A DNA stretch of 64,000 nucleotides. It comes from Bog-159 sp049511415 (GTDB taxonomy: Bacteria; Acidobacteriota; Terriglobia; Bryobacterales; Bryobacteraceae). The stretch is from the NCBI GenBank assembly GCA_049511415.1, contig JBEKYC010000082.1, forward strand, positions 1-64,000, given 5' to 3'. How positions within the stretch are numbered: the first letter of the stretch is position 1; every line of letters begins with the position of its first letter. The notes beneath the pieces were generated by a model that saw only the letters and a list, made by a program, of their open reading frames with translations, did not search any database and had not been told where the DNA came from. Shown here in pieces: positions 9,193 through 16,528 of the stretch. Position numbers and translations under genes: made by a program.

Positions 9193-10341
9193 CTATGACT
9201 TCGGGATCTTCTTTTCGGGGTCGATGAAAGGCATGGGGACCACCACGGCTTCGGCTGCGCCTTGGGGCGTTTGGATCGTAAGTTGAGTACCCAGCGCGGT
9301 GTCTGCCACAGATAACATCGCATAACCAATGTTTTTCTCCAGGCGTGGGGAGTAGATGGCGGAAGTTATAGCACCCACCCGCTCTCCATGCTTACTTACC
9401 GGCCAGCGTGTCATGTTGAATTCGATGGGCGGGCCGCTGATTTCGACGCCCACCAGACGGCGCTGCACACCTTCCGATCGCACGCGGCGGAGCGCGTCGC
9501 GGCCCAGGAAATCCGCTTCCTTGTCGAAATCGACCAGGCGGTCGAGGCCTACTTCGTAGGGGTTATTCTCCAGCGTCATGTCCACGCCATAATTCAGGAT
9601 GCCGCCTTCGATGCGGCGTATGTCACTCGGTCCGGTGGGCCGGATATTATACGGACGGCCCGCCTCCAGGATGCGTTCCCACAAGTCCACACCGCGGCTG
9701 CCATCGCGCAGGTAGATTTCATAGCCGATCTCACTGGTCCAGCCGGTGCGGGTGACGATCACGGGGATGCCATCGAGGTCTGTCTCCAGGAAATAGTAAT
9801 AACGAAGTGTCAGGACGCGGTCGCCGAACAGGGCATGCACTACGTCTTTGGACTTGGGGCCCTGGATCTGGACGGGGGAAACATCCGGCTCGCGCACCTC
9901 GACGCGCATGCCGGAGTTGACTGCGAGACCCTTGGCGTAGAGCAGCAGGTCGCTATCGGCGCCGGCCAGCCAGAAGTGCTGTTCCGCGAGACGCAGGAGG
10001 ACGGGATCGTTTACGATGCCGCCTTCCGCGGTGGTGATGAGGACGTACTTGCCTTGCCCGACGTGGCATTTGCTGAGATCGCGGGGTGTGAGCAGGCTGG
10101 TGAAGCGGAAGGCATCGGGGCCGGTGATCTCAGTCTGTCTTTCGACGGAGACGTCCCAGAGCGTGACTTCGTTGAGCAGGTGCCAGTATTCGTTGACGGG
10201 ATCGTCATAGTAACTTGGCAGGAACATGTGGTTGTAAACGGTGTAGGCGCGGCAGCCGGCGCGCAGCGTGGCTTCAAAGAAGGGCGAACGGCGCAGGCGG
10301 GCTCCGCGCTGGATCAGGCGCATGTCGAAGGGTTGGGGCAT
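9193..10341 (-). CDS. GcvT-family folate-dependent aminomethyltransferase-like protein
   Basis: A 382-residue protein of the glycine-cleavage T / dimethylsulfoniopropionate demethylase superfamily. These enzymes move one-carbon units from a substrate to tetrahydrofolate in the cytoplasm. The N-terminal GCV_T domain shows TEITGPDAFRFTSLLTPRDL, GGIVNDPVLLRLAEQHFWL and VSPVQIQGPKSKDVV. A folate-site stretch reads TRTGWTSEIGYEIYL. The GCV_T C-terminal barrel follows, with VGAITSAIYSPRLEKNIGYA. No gcvH or gcvP lies near, so a role in the glycine cleavage system itself is unlikely. A demethylase of glycine betaine derivatives or a DmdA-like enzyme fits better, but the substrate is not readable. A TATACT -10 box lies 13 bases before the ATG. 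Confidence 0.85.
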   Translation of the reverse strand: MPQPFDMRLIQRGARLRRSPFFEATLRAGCRAYTVYNHMFLPSYYDDPVNEYWHLLNEVTLWDVSVERQTEITGPDAFRFTSLLTPRDLSKCHVGQGKYVLITTAEGGIVNDPVLLRLAEQHFWLAGADSDLLLYAKGLAVNSGMRVEVREPDVSPVQIQGPKSKDVVHALFGDRVLTLRYYYFLETDLDGIPVIVTRTGWTSEIGYEIYLRDGSRGVDLWERILEAGRPYNIRPTGPSDIRRIEGGILNYGVDMTLENNPYEVGLDRLVDFDKEADFLGRDALRRVRSEGVQRRLVGVEISGPPIEFNMTRWPVSKHGERVGAITSAIYSPRLEKNIGYAMLSVADTALGTQLTIQTPQGAAEAVVVPMPFIDPEKKIPKS

Positions 10342-10369
10342 AAGGGGTCAAGCCAGTATACTACGCGGC

Positions 10370-11779
10370 TCACAGTTTCCGGCAGGTGATCTTGAAGGTA
10401 TAGGCGTAGCGACAGGGACGCTTGGAGGGTGGGTGAATTATCAGCGCTTTGGCGTCTGCCTGGAACCGGATAGCTTCGGTGGATCCTAGCAATTCCACAT
10501 GAGTGACCTCTTTGCCTGCCAGAGAAGTCAGCTTCAGATCGTCTTCCGGCCACGCCGGCGATATGGCATAAAGCGCGTCGCCCTTGCGCGTAAAGTGCAC
10601 ATCGCCATCGTGGTAGGGCTCCCAGTAATGCGAGCCGTAGATGGCCTCGCCGTTCACTCGCAACCACTCTCCGACCTCTCGCAGGGTGTTCTGCATGATC
10701 TCCGGGATGGTCCCGTCGGCTCTTGGGCCGATGTTGAGTAGCAGGTTACCGTTTTTGCTAACGATGTCGACCAGGTAATCGATCACCTGCTTGGGCGTCA
10801 TGTACTCGCCGTCGGGCAAACGGCGGTTGTAACCCCAGGATGTGGGATCGAGCGAGTCGCACTCCTCCCACTTGTCCTTCATGACGTGGCTTACCTGTGT
10901 GCGCTCGGGGGTCTTGTAGTCGCCGACCATTTTGCCGTCGGTATCCAGGCCCCAGCGATCGTTGGCCACGACCTCGGCGGGATCTTCGGAATGATTGTAG
11001 TAATAGGCGAGCACCTGCTTGCTGTTCCAGTAATCCGCGGGTAGGGTTTTGCTGTCCCAGGTGCGGACCGGCCCTTCGGTGACATCGCCCCACAAGATAC
11101 TCGGATGGTAACGGTCCACGAGTTCTTGGATGGAGTTATTCATATATTCCACCCAATCGCGGCCGGGATAGCGGGAGTCCCAGAAGGTGTAAGTGGTGTT
11201 GTGATAGAAGCCCATTTTGAGGCCCTGTTTGCGAACCGCAGAAGCAAGGTCACCGGCCAGGTCGCGATGCGGCCCCATTTCGCCGGCGTTGCGGTGGGTG
11301 AACTTTGTGGGCCAGAGCGCGAACTCATCGCCATGCTTGGCGGTGAGGACGACGTATCGGGCGCCGGCCTCGCGGAATAGGTCCGCCCAGGCCGCAGGGT
11401 CGAACTTTTCGGCTTTGAACATGGGGATGAAGTTATCGTAGGGAAAGTCCGCGCCCCAGTTGGCGATGTGATATTTGACGGCGTCCTCAACGATTCGGGA
11501 TTTGTAGAGATCTTCGGGGAGGCTGCCGCGGGTGGCATTGAAAGGCGGGCCTCCGAAGAGGAATCCAAATCCGGATTTGGGGCTGATGAACGCGACATAC
11601 CATTCGTGGTACGCGGGTACGGAAAAGACTCCCCAATGGATGAAGATGCCGAACTTGGCGTCTTCGAACCAGGTGGGGACTTTGTGCTGTCGAAGGGATT
11701 CGGTGGTGGGCTGGTAGAGTTCTGCGGCTTGGACTGCCAGGGTTAGGGTTAGTGACGCTACGAGTAGTTTTACGATCAT
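10370..11779 (-). CDS. Secreted GH29 alpha-L-fucosidase
   Basis: A 469-residue exported glycosidase with signal peptide MIVKLLVASLTLTLAVQAAE. The GH29 barrel signatures are KFGIFIHWGVFSVPAYHEWY (residues 42-61), ARYVVLTAKHGDEFALWPTK, MGPHRDLAGDL and FWDSRYPGRDW. The expected nucleophile is Asp232 in SILWGDVTEG. NLLLNIGPRADGTIPEIMQ closes the catalytic domain, and a short beta-rich tail follows. The usual KHHDGF reads KHGDEF here, a change in a substrate-contacting loop. It lies 28 bases from the GcvT-like gene and about 65 bases downstream of a second GH29 gene on the same strand, with a double palindrome between them. The two are only moderately alike, so they probably act on different fucosides. 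Confidence 0.93.
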   Translation of the reverse strand: MIVKLLVASLTLTLAVQAAELYQPTTESLRQHKVPTWFEDAKFGIFIHWGVFSVPAYHEWYVAFISPKSGFGFLFGGPPFNATRGSLPEDLYKSRIVEDAVKYHIANWGADFPYDNFIPMFKAEKFDPAAWADLFREAGARYVVLTAKHGDEFALWPTKFTHRNAGEMGPHRDLAGDLASAVRKQGLKMGFYHNTTYTFWDSRYPGRDWVEYMNNSIQELVDRYHPSILWGDVTEGPVRTWDSKTLPADYWNSKQVLAYYYNHSEDPAEVVANDRWGLDTDGKMVGDYKTPERTQVSHVMKDKWEECDSLDPTSWGYNRRLPDGEYMTPKQVIDYLVDIVSKNGNLLLNIGPRADGTIPEIMQNTLREVGEWLRVNGEAIYGSHYWEPYHDGDVHFTRKGDALYAISPAWPEDDLKLTSLAGKEVTHVELLGSTEAIRFQADAKALIIHPPSKRPCRYAYTFKITCRKL

Positions 11780-11803
11780 GTGATTTGGGACCTCAGTCTT
11801 GGT

Positions 11804-11842
11804 GGGCGGGCTGAAGCCCGCCGCAGGCTAAAGCCTACCCTA
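11804..11842. repeat. REP-like double palindrome, copy 2
   Basis: GCGGGCT-GA-AGCCCGC at 11806-11821 is followed by GCAGGCT-AA-AGCCTAC at 11823-11838. It sits between the two GH29 genes and could fold as two hairpins in their RNA. Confidence 0.8.
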
Positions 11843-11846
11843 CTGG

Positions 11847-13292
11847 TCATTGGCTCAGTTTCAGGACCCAGGCGGGCTGCTTCATGAGGTTTTCGGGCAG
11901 GACCGGCAAGTCGATCAGCACCGAATTGCCGCTGGTTTTCCAGTGCATCGACGCCTTGCTGCCCAACAGAGCGACGGATTTCAGGTGCGCGCCGTCAAAG
12001 TCTTTGACGGTGAATGTTCCACCCGGCCAGTGCGGCAGGATGGCGTAGACGTTGCTGCCTTTGGCCGTGAAGAACGCCGCAATCGAATCGGCCATTTTGG
12101 TGACATCGTAGTTGGCATTGAACTCCTGGTTGTAGTTGACTTTGGGCGCTTCCGTGGCGGCGAACTGGCGGCTTTTCTTCCAGGGTTTGGTTCCGTAGAT
12201 GGCTTCCCCGTTCACCTTGAGCCAGTCGCCGATCTGGAGCAGGCGCTCTTCCATGATGACGGGAATGGTTCCGTCCGCGGCGGGCCCGATGTCGAGCAGC
12301 AGATTTCCGCCGCGACTTACTAAGTCAGTAAGGAGTATAACGAGTTCGCGGCCAGTGTGGTAGTCTTCCAGGCGCTCGGCCCGGTTGTAGCCGTAAGAGA
12401 ATCCCATGCCGCGGCTTTCTTCCCACGGATGATCCATACCGCTCAGACCGGGCGTGTATTCGGTGGTCCAGTAACCGCCGTGCTTGTGGCGGGTGTCTTT
12501 GCCCCAACGGTCGTCGACCACGACGTCGTTCTTGACGGGCGATTCATTGTAGAGCCAGGCCAACAACTCGGGACTATGCCACTCGGCGGAAGTCATTTCC
12601 CACTCGCCGTCGCTAAAGATGATGGCGGGCTGGTAGTGCGTGACCAAGTCTTTGAATTGCGGCATCATGTGTTCCCGGACATAGCGGGGTTTATCGGATA
12701 GGTAGAGCGGGTTGTACCATTCGTAGAGCGAATAATAGAAGCCCATCTTGAGGCCTTTGGCGCGGACGGCGGCGGCGAGGTCGCCGGCCAGGTCGCGGTG
12801 GGGTCCGATCTCGACGCTGTTCCACGGCCGTCCCCAGGTGGTGGAGGCTTCGCGGCTGGGCCAGAGCGCGAAACCCTCGTGGTGTTTGGAGGTGAGCGCG
12901 ACGTAGCGCGCGCCGGAGCGCTGGAAGACGTCGGCCCAGTGCGCGGGATCGAATAGTTCGGCACGGAACATGGGCGCGAAGTTCTGATAGGGGAATTCCG
13001 GGCCATACACGCGCTGGTGGAAGGCCCAGGATCCGGCATCTACCGGATCGGCGCCCCGCTTTTGGCCCTCGGTGATGGCGTGCCAATACCATTCGGCGTA
13101 CGCCAATTTGCCCGGCAGAACCGGAGCGTAGGACGGCACCGAGTAGACGCCCCAGTGAATGAAGATGCCGAACTTGGCGTCGCCGAACCAGGACGGCACC
13201 GGGCGGCTATCTACGGATTCCCAGGTGGGCTGGTAAGTTTGGGCACCGAGCATGGCAGCGCCAACCAGGAGCAGTGAACAGGGTTTTAGCAT
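11847..13292 (-). CDS. Secreted GH29 alpha-L-fucosidase, second copy
   Basis: A 481-residue exported fucosidase starting at MLKPCSLLLVGAAMLGAQTY, a good signal peptide. A longer reading from 13370 adds 26 residues in front of it and is unlikely; a GAAGG lies seven bases before this ATG. Catalytic-domain marks are KFGIFIHWGVYSVPSYAP, VALTSKHHEGFALWPSREAS and EIGPHRDLAGDLAAAVRAKG. The expected nucleophile is Asp228 in PAIIFSDGEWEM, and GGNLLLDIGPAADGTIPVI follows. Unlike its neighbour it has the usual KHHEGF loop. It is divergent from the GH127-like gene, with 95 bases between the start codons, so the two may share regulation as a small glycan-degradation locus. Confidence 0.93.
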   Translation of the reverse strand: MLKPCSLLLVGAAMLGAQTYQPTWESVDSRPVPSWFGDAKFGIFIHWGVYSVPSYAPVLPGKLAYAEWYWHAITEGQKRGADPVDAGSWAFHQRVYGPEFPYQNFAPMFRAELFDPAHWADVFQRSGARYVALTSKHHEGFALWPSREASTTWGRPWNSVEIGPHRDLAGDLAAAVRAKGLKMGFYYSLYEWYNPLYLSDKPRYVREHMMPQFKDLVTHYQPAIIFSDGEWEMTSAEWHSPELLAWLYNESPVKNDVVVDDRWGKDTRHKHGGYWTTEYTPGLSGMDHPWEESRGMGFSYGYNRAERLEDYHTGRELVILLTDLVSRGGNLLLDIGPAADGTIPVIMEERLLQIGDWLKVNGEAIYGTKPWKKSRQFAATEAPKVNYNQEFNANYDVTKMADSIAAFFTAKGSNVYAILPHWPGGTFTVKDFDGAHLKSVALLGSKASMHWKTSGNSVLIDLPVLPENLMKQPAWVLKLSQ

Positions 13293-13387
13293 TTTGACCT
13301 TCGACAATAGAGCGTACTCCGTTGCGCACGTTTTGGGGAAGGGATCAGTCGAGATGCTAAGCTGAGTCACTATTACGGGGCAATTTC

Positions 13388-15100
13388 ATGGGGTGTTCTT
13401 TCTCGCTTCGGCTCACAATTGCAGGGCTGTTGGCCTGCTGCACGGTGTCGGGCGGCGACCTGACCGACCGGTATCATTTGACTCTCGACCGCGTCGAAAC
13501 GGGAGGGCCGCCACGTTACACCGAGACGCTGGTGCTTGCTGACGTCGTTCCGCAACCGACCCGCCGGTTCACGGATTACAGCGGGGATGTTTCGGGGCGG
13601 TACATTGGGGCGATGGCGGAATTGCCGTCGCTAGGGCATCTGCTGTCTTCGATCCTGAATCTGCAGAAGCCGGACGGTTATTTCGGCCGCGGGTTTGGAA
13701 GTGAAATCGGCCACGATGAGATGGCCCTGCTGTGGGGCAACGGCCGTTTGCTCATTGGCATGCTGGAGTATTACAAGCTGCATCCGGCGCCGGTGTTGCT
13801 GGCGTCGGCGCGCCGGCTGGGCGATTTTCTGGTGCGCATCGCGCCGCGCATGAATAGCGACGAGCTGCAGCAGCGGGTGGACCAAGGCGACTTCGCCGCC
13901 GCGTATATTTGCTGGACGCAGACCATAGAGGGCCTGGTGGAGCTATGGCGGGTTACGCGTGACACGCGATACTTGGATTTGGCGCGGCAGATCGCGGCGC
14001 GCACGCACCGCATTCCGGCGCAGCACGGGCACGGCTTCCTGACCAGCATTCGCGGGATTGTGGCGCTCTATCAGGCTACGGGCGAGCAGCGTTATCTGGA
14101 TCAGGCGGTGCGCGAATGGCACGGGGTGATCGACTCGGGGAACCTGCTGCCGCAGGGCGCGGTTCCGGAGGCCTTTGCGCCGAAAATCCGGCGGACAGAA
14201 GGATGCACGGAGGCGGATTGGATTCGCCTGAGCCTGGCGCTATGGCGGATCACACATGATCCGGAGTTCCTGGAGCAAGCTGAACTGACGCTGTTCAACG
14301 AATATGCGATGAACCAGTTCTCCACGGGAGATTACGGCAGCCGGGTGATCTCGTACGCGGGAATTTCCAACGGAAGCGATGCGGACGGCGCGGGCGCGGC
14401 GCGCTGCTGGTGGTGCTGCACGCTGCACGGTTTGCGGGCCTACCGGGATGTCTTCGAGGCTGTATTTCACGGGGACGGCGGCGACCTTTGGTACGACCTG
14501 CCCGTGGACGGACGAGGCAACGCGCGAGGGTTCGGCGTGGCGGCGGAGTCCGCGCTGCAGGCGAGTGCCGCGATTCATTTGCGGGTCACCTCCGCGGATA
14601 CGGGGCCCCACACGGTGTTCATCCGTGTTCCGGATTGGGCACAATCGTTGGGTATTTCCGTGAATGGTGTGACCGCTCCTGTGACTGCCGGGGTAATGTA
14701 TCGGCAGTTCAGGCGGGTTTGGAAGGTGGGCGACAGGATCGAAATCGGTTATCGCATGCGGACCCGCAGCGTGGCGATCCCCAAGAGCGGCCGGTTCGCG
14801 ATTTTTCATGGGCCGTGGTTGTTGGCCGCGGATGAATCGACATCGCCGTTCTTCTGGGATGAGCCGAACGCGCACAACCTGGTGCGCGTTGCTCCGACCC
14901 CGGATTCGACTGTGCAACTGGAGCGCGTGTCGATCCCCAGCGGCCGCTTCAGCGTTCCGACAGCGCATTTTCGGGCGACTTACCTGCCGGAGGGCTATCC
15001 GATGCTGCCGCAGGGCGTGGTGCTACGGCCCATCGCGGAGCAGACCGGGTGGCCCAGTACGGCCTGGTATTTCGAATTCGAGTTAGACCGGGGCCACTGA
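13388..15100 (+). CDS. Secreted GH127/DUF1680-like glycosidase
   Basis: A 570-residue exported protein (signal peptide about residues 1-21, SLRLTIAGLLACCTVSGG) of the DUF1680 family. The family includes GH127 beta-L-arabinofuranosidases with an alpha/alpha barrel and a cysteine-based zinc site. Family marks are QKPDGYFGRG, HDEMALLWGNGRLLIGMLEY and KIRRTEGCTEADWIRL with an acidic residue and Cys. CWWCCTLHGLRAYRDVFEAV holds the Cys-Cys pair expected at the active site. The C-terminal third is beta-rich (RVPDWAQSLGISVNGV). Family members act on arabinofuranosides and related sugars; the exact substrate here is inferred only as a plant or microbial glycan. It starts 95 bases from the divergent fucosidase. 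Confidence 0.85.
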   Translation: MGCSFSLRLTIAGLLACCTVSGGDLTDRYHLTLDRVETGGPPRYTETLVLADVVPQPTRRFTDYSGDVSGRYIGAMAELPSLGHLLSSILNLQKPDGYFGRGFGSEIGHDEMALLWGNGRLLIGMLEYYKLHPAPVLLASARRLGDFLVRIAPRMNSDELQQRVDQGDFAAAYICWTQTIEGLVELWRVTRDTRYLDLARQIAARTHRIPAQHGHGFLTSIRGIVALYQATGEQRYLDQAVREWHGVIDSGNLLPQGAVPEAFAPKIRRTEGCTEADWIRLSLALWRITHDPEFLEQAELTLFNEYAMNQFSTGDYGSRVISYAGISNGSDADGAGAARCWWCCTLHGLRAYRDVFEAVFHGDGGDLWYDLPVDGRGNARGFGVAAESALQASAAIHLRVTSADTGPHTVFIRVPDWAQSLGISVNGVTAPVTAGVMYRQFRRVWKVGDRIEIGYRMRTRSVAIPKSGRFAIFHGPWLLAADESTSPFFWDEPNAHNLVRVAPTPDSTVQLERVSIPSGRFSVPTAHFRATYLPEGYPMLPQGVVLRPIAEQTGWPSTAWYFEFELDRGH

Positions 15101-15133
15101 ACGGCGCGCGCGGCCTGTTAGACTAATGGCTGC

Positions 15134-15934
15134 ATGGTTTCCATCGCGCTGACGATTGCTGGTTCGGATCCCATTGGCGGCGCCGGCATACAGGCCGATC
15201 TGAAGACTTTTCACCAGTTTGGTGTTTACGGCGAAGCCGTGATCACCCTGCTGACGGTGCAAAACACGGTGCGCGTGGAACGCGTGGATTGCATTCCGGC
15301 AGAGTTGGTGTTGGCACAGTTGCGGGCGGTGCTGGAAGACATTCCGCCGCAAGCGGCCAAGACCGGGGCGCTGGGCAATCGGGAGATCGTGGAAGCGATT
15401 GCGGCCGCGGCCGCCGACTTTCGTTTTCCGCTGGTGGTGGATCCGGTGATGGTGAGCAAGCATGGGCAGCCGCTGATCTCGCCCGAGGCGGTGGCGGCGG
15501 TGCGGGAGCAGTTGCTGCCCCGCGCGACATTGATCTGCCCGAACCTGGCGGAGGCCGAGGAGTTGACGGGATTGCCGGTGCGCAGCGTGGACGATATGCG
15601 GGCGGCGGCCAAGCGTTTGGTGGAGATGGGCGCCAAGGCCGCGATTGTGAAGGGCGGGCACTTGCAGGACAGCGCGGTGGACGTGCTGTACGACGGGCAG
15701 GAGTGGCGGGAGTTCACGTCGCCGCATTTCGATACGCCGCACACGCACGGGACAGGCTGCACATTTTCGGCGGGAATTACGGCGGAGTTAGCGCGCGGCG
15801 CGGCGTTGCATGCGGCCGTGGCGCGCGCCAAGAATTACATCACACAGGCAATACGATCGAATCCTGGACTGGGTCACGGCGCAGGCCCGCTGAACCATCA
15901 TGCCGCGACCGGATTGAAAGCAGGCGCGAGATGA
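15134..15934 (+). CDS. thiD: Hydroxymethylpyrimidine/phosphomethylpyrimidine kinase
   Basis: A 266-residue ThiD of the ribokinase-like fold. It phosphorylates HMP and HMP-phosphate to the pyrimidine precursor of thiamine. The N-terminus MVSIALTIAGSDPIGGAGIQ is the substrate-binding signature. QAAKTGALGNREIVEAIA, LVVDPVMVSKHGQPL and LICPNLAEAEELTG follow. HTHGTGCTFSAGITAELARG carries the anion hole and catalytic base region. No other thiamine gene is in the window and no TPP riboswitch is visible. A TAGACT -10-like box sits nine bases before the ATG with no Shine-Dalgarno, so the message may be nearly leaderless. Its stop overlaps the next start (ATGA). Confidence 0.96.
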   Translation: MVSIALTIAGSDPIGGAGIQADLKTFHQFGVYGEAVITLLTVQNTVRVERVDCIPAELVLAQLRAVLEDIPPQAAKTGALGNREIVEAIAAAAADFRFPLVVDPVMVSKHGQPLISPEAVAAVREQLLPRATLICPNLAEAEELTGLPVRSVDDMRAAAKRLVEMGAKAAIVKGGHLQDSAVDVLYDGQEWREFTSPHFDTPHTHGTGCTFSAGITAELARGAALHAAVARAKNYITQAIRSNPGLGHGAGPLNHHAATGLKAGAR

Positions 15935-16161
15935 AATTCACCGATTTATTGCATGCCGCGATTCAACGCTCGGAGATCCCTTTGCGATTTGAGCCAGGCG
16001 CCGAGGAGGCTGTGGCCAAGCCGGTGATGGAGTTGCTTGAGGCTTGGCTGACGGCGCACCGGCCGGCGGAAGCGCGCTCGGAGTTCGAGGCGGGGCAAGC
16101 GGCGCTGATCGCGCAGTTGATGGATGAGATGCGCGGCGCGCGGGATCTGCCTGGCGAGTAG
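15931..16161 (+). CDS. Small conserved-looking protein coupled to thiD
   Basis: A 76-residue acidic, helix-rich soluble protein (MKFTDLLHAAIQRSEIPLRF, then PVMELLEAWLTAHRPAEARS, then a tail ending MRGARDLPGE). Its ATG overlaps the thiD stop by four bases (ATGA), which strongly implies translation after thiD. I do not recognise a family and see no motif, signal peptide or membrane segment. A terminator-like hairpin follows at 16275-16298. Confidence 0.65.
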   Translation: MKFTDLLHAAIQRSEIPLRFEPGAEEAVAKPVMELLEAWLTAHRPAEARSEFEAGQAALIAQLMDEMRGARDLPGE

Positions 16162-16256
16162 CGCAGCAGAGATTTCGGCGGCGTTCCCCACACTGTACCA
16201 GCGGAGTACCTTTCCAGCGAAGAATTAGAAGAGGCAAGTTCCCGGGAGAAGCACTT

Positions 16257-16300
16257 GGGCTTTGAACGGGAAAAGCCCGGGAAATGAGCCCGGGCCTTCT
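16257..16300 (+). terminator. Hairpin pair after the thiD operon
   Basis: GCCCGGG (16275-16281) can pair with CCCGGGC (16289-16295) around a seven-base loop, followed by a weak pyrimidine run (CTTCT). The left arm can instead be taken by GGGCTTT (16257-16263) pairing with AAAGCCC (16272-16278). The two folds exclude each other, as in an attenuator. A plain terminator of the thiD operon is the simplest reading. Confidence 0.45.
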
Positions 16301-16324
16301 GATTTGAAGCAGAAAGGAGGATCT

Positions 16325-16399
16325 ATGAGCCTGATGTTAGTTGACCTTTTTCGTAAGGTCACGATCATGATCGTTTGGACCCGTAAGGGCCGACGGTAA
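16325..16399 (+). CDS. Possible 24-residue peptide with strong RBS
   Basis: A 25-codon frame (MSLMLVDLFRKVTIMIVWTR, then KGRR and a stop) begins four bases after AAAGGAGG, the most perfect Shine-Dalgarno in the window. The peptide would be hydrophobic with a basic tail. Its codons (TTA, GTT, CTT, TTT, CGT) are more AT-rich than those of neighbouring genes. The DNA also holds GACCTT/AAGGTC and the perfect palindrome ACGATCATGATCGT (16361-16374), so it may be a structured RNA rather than a gene. The CCTTCT at 16295-16300 could mask the Shine-Dalgarno. I know no relative. Confidence 0.35.
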   Translation: MSLMLVDLFRKVTIMIVWTRKGRR

Positions 16400-16405
16400 T
16401 GATGG

Positions 16406-16441
16406 GACAGGATCGGGGGATAGCCGTCCCCCGGTCCTGTC
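16406..16441. other. Long hairpin after the 24-codon frame
   Basis: GACAGGATCGGGGGA pairs with TCCCCCGGTCCTGTC around the loop TAGCCG, a 15-base stem with one mismatch. No T-run follows, so it is not a classic intrinsic terminator. It could stabilise RNA or mark the end of a structured RNA. About 80 bases separate it from the next gene. Confidence 0.6.
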
Positions 16442-16528
16442 ACTAGCATACTCCAGACCGGCTGGCGCTGGGAGGAACATTTTCGTACTATACCGTTCTA
16501 CCCCGCATGGGTGTATAACTTTATGTCT

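Noticed and set aside
15090..15134. TPP riboswitch before thiD
   Set aside because: Only about 33 bases separate the genes and no CUGAGA-type motif is present.
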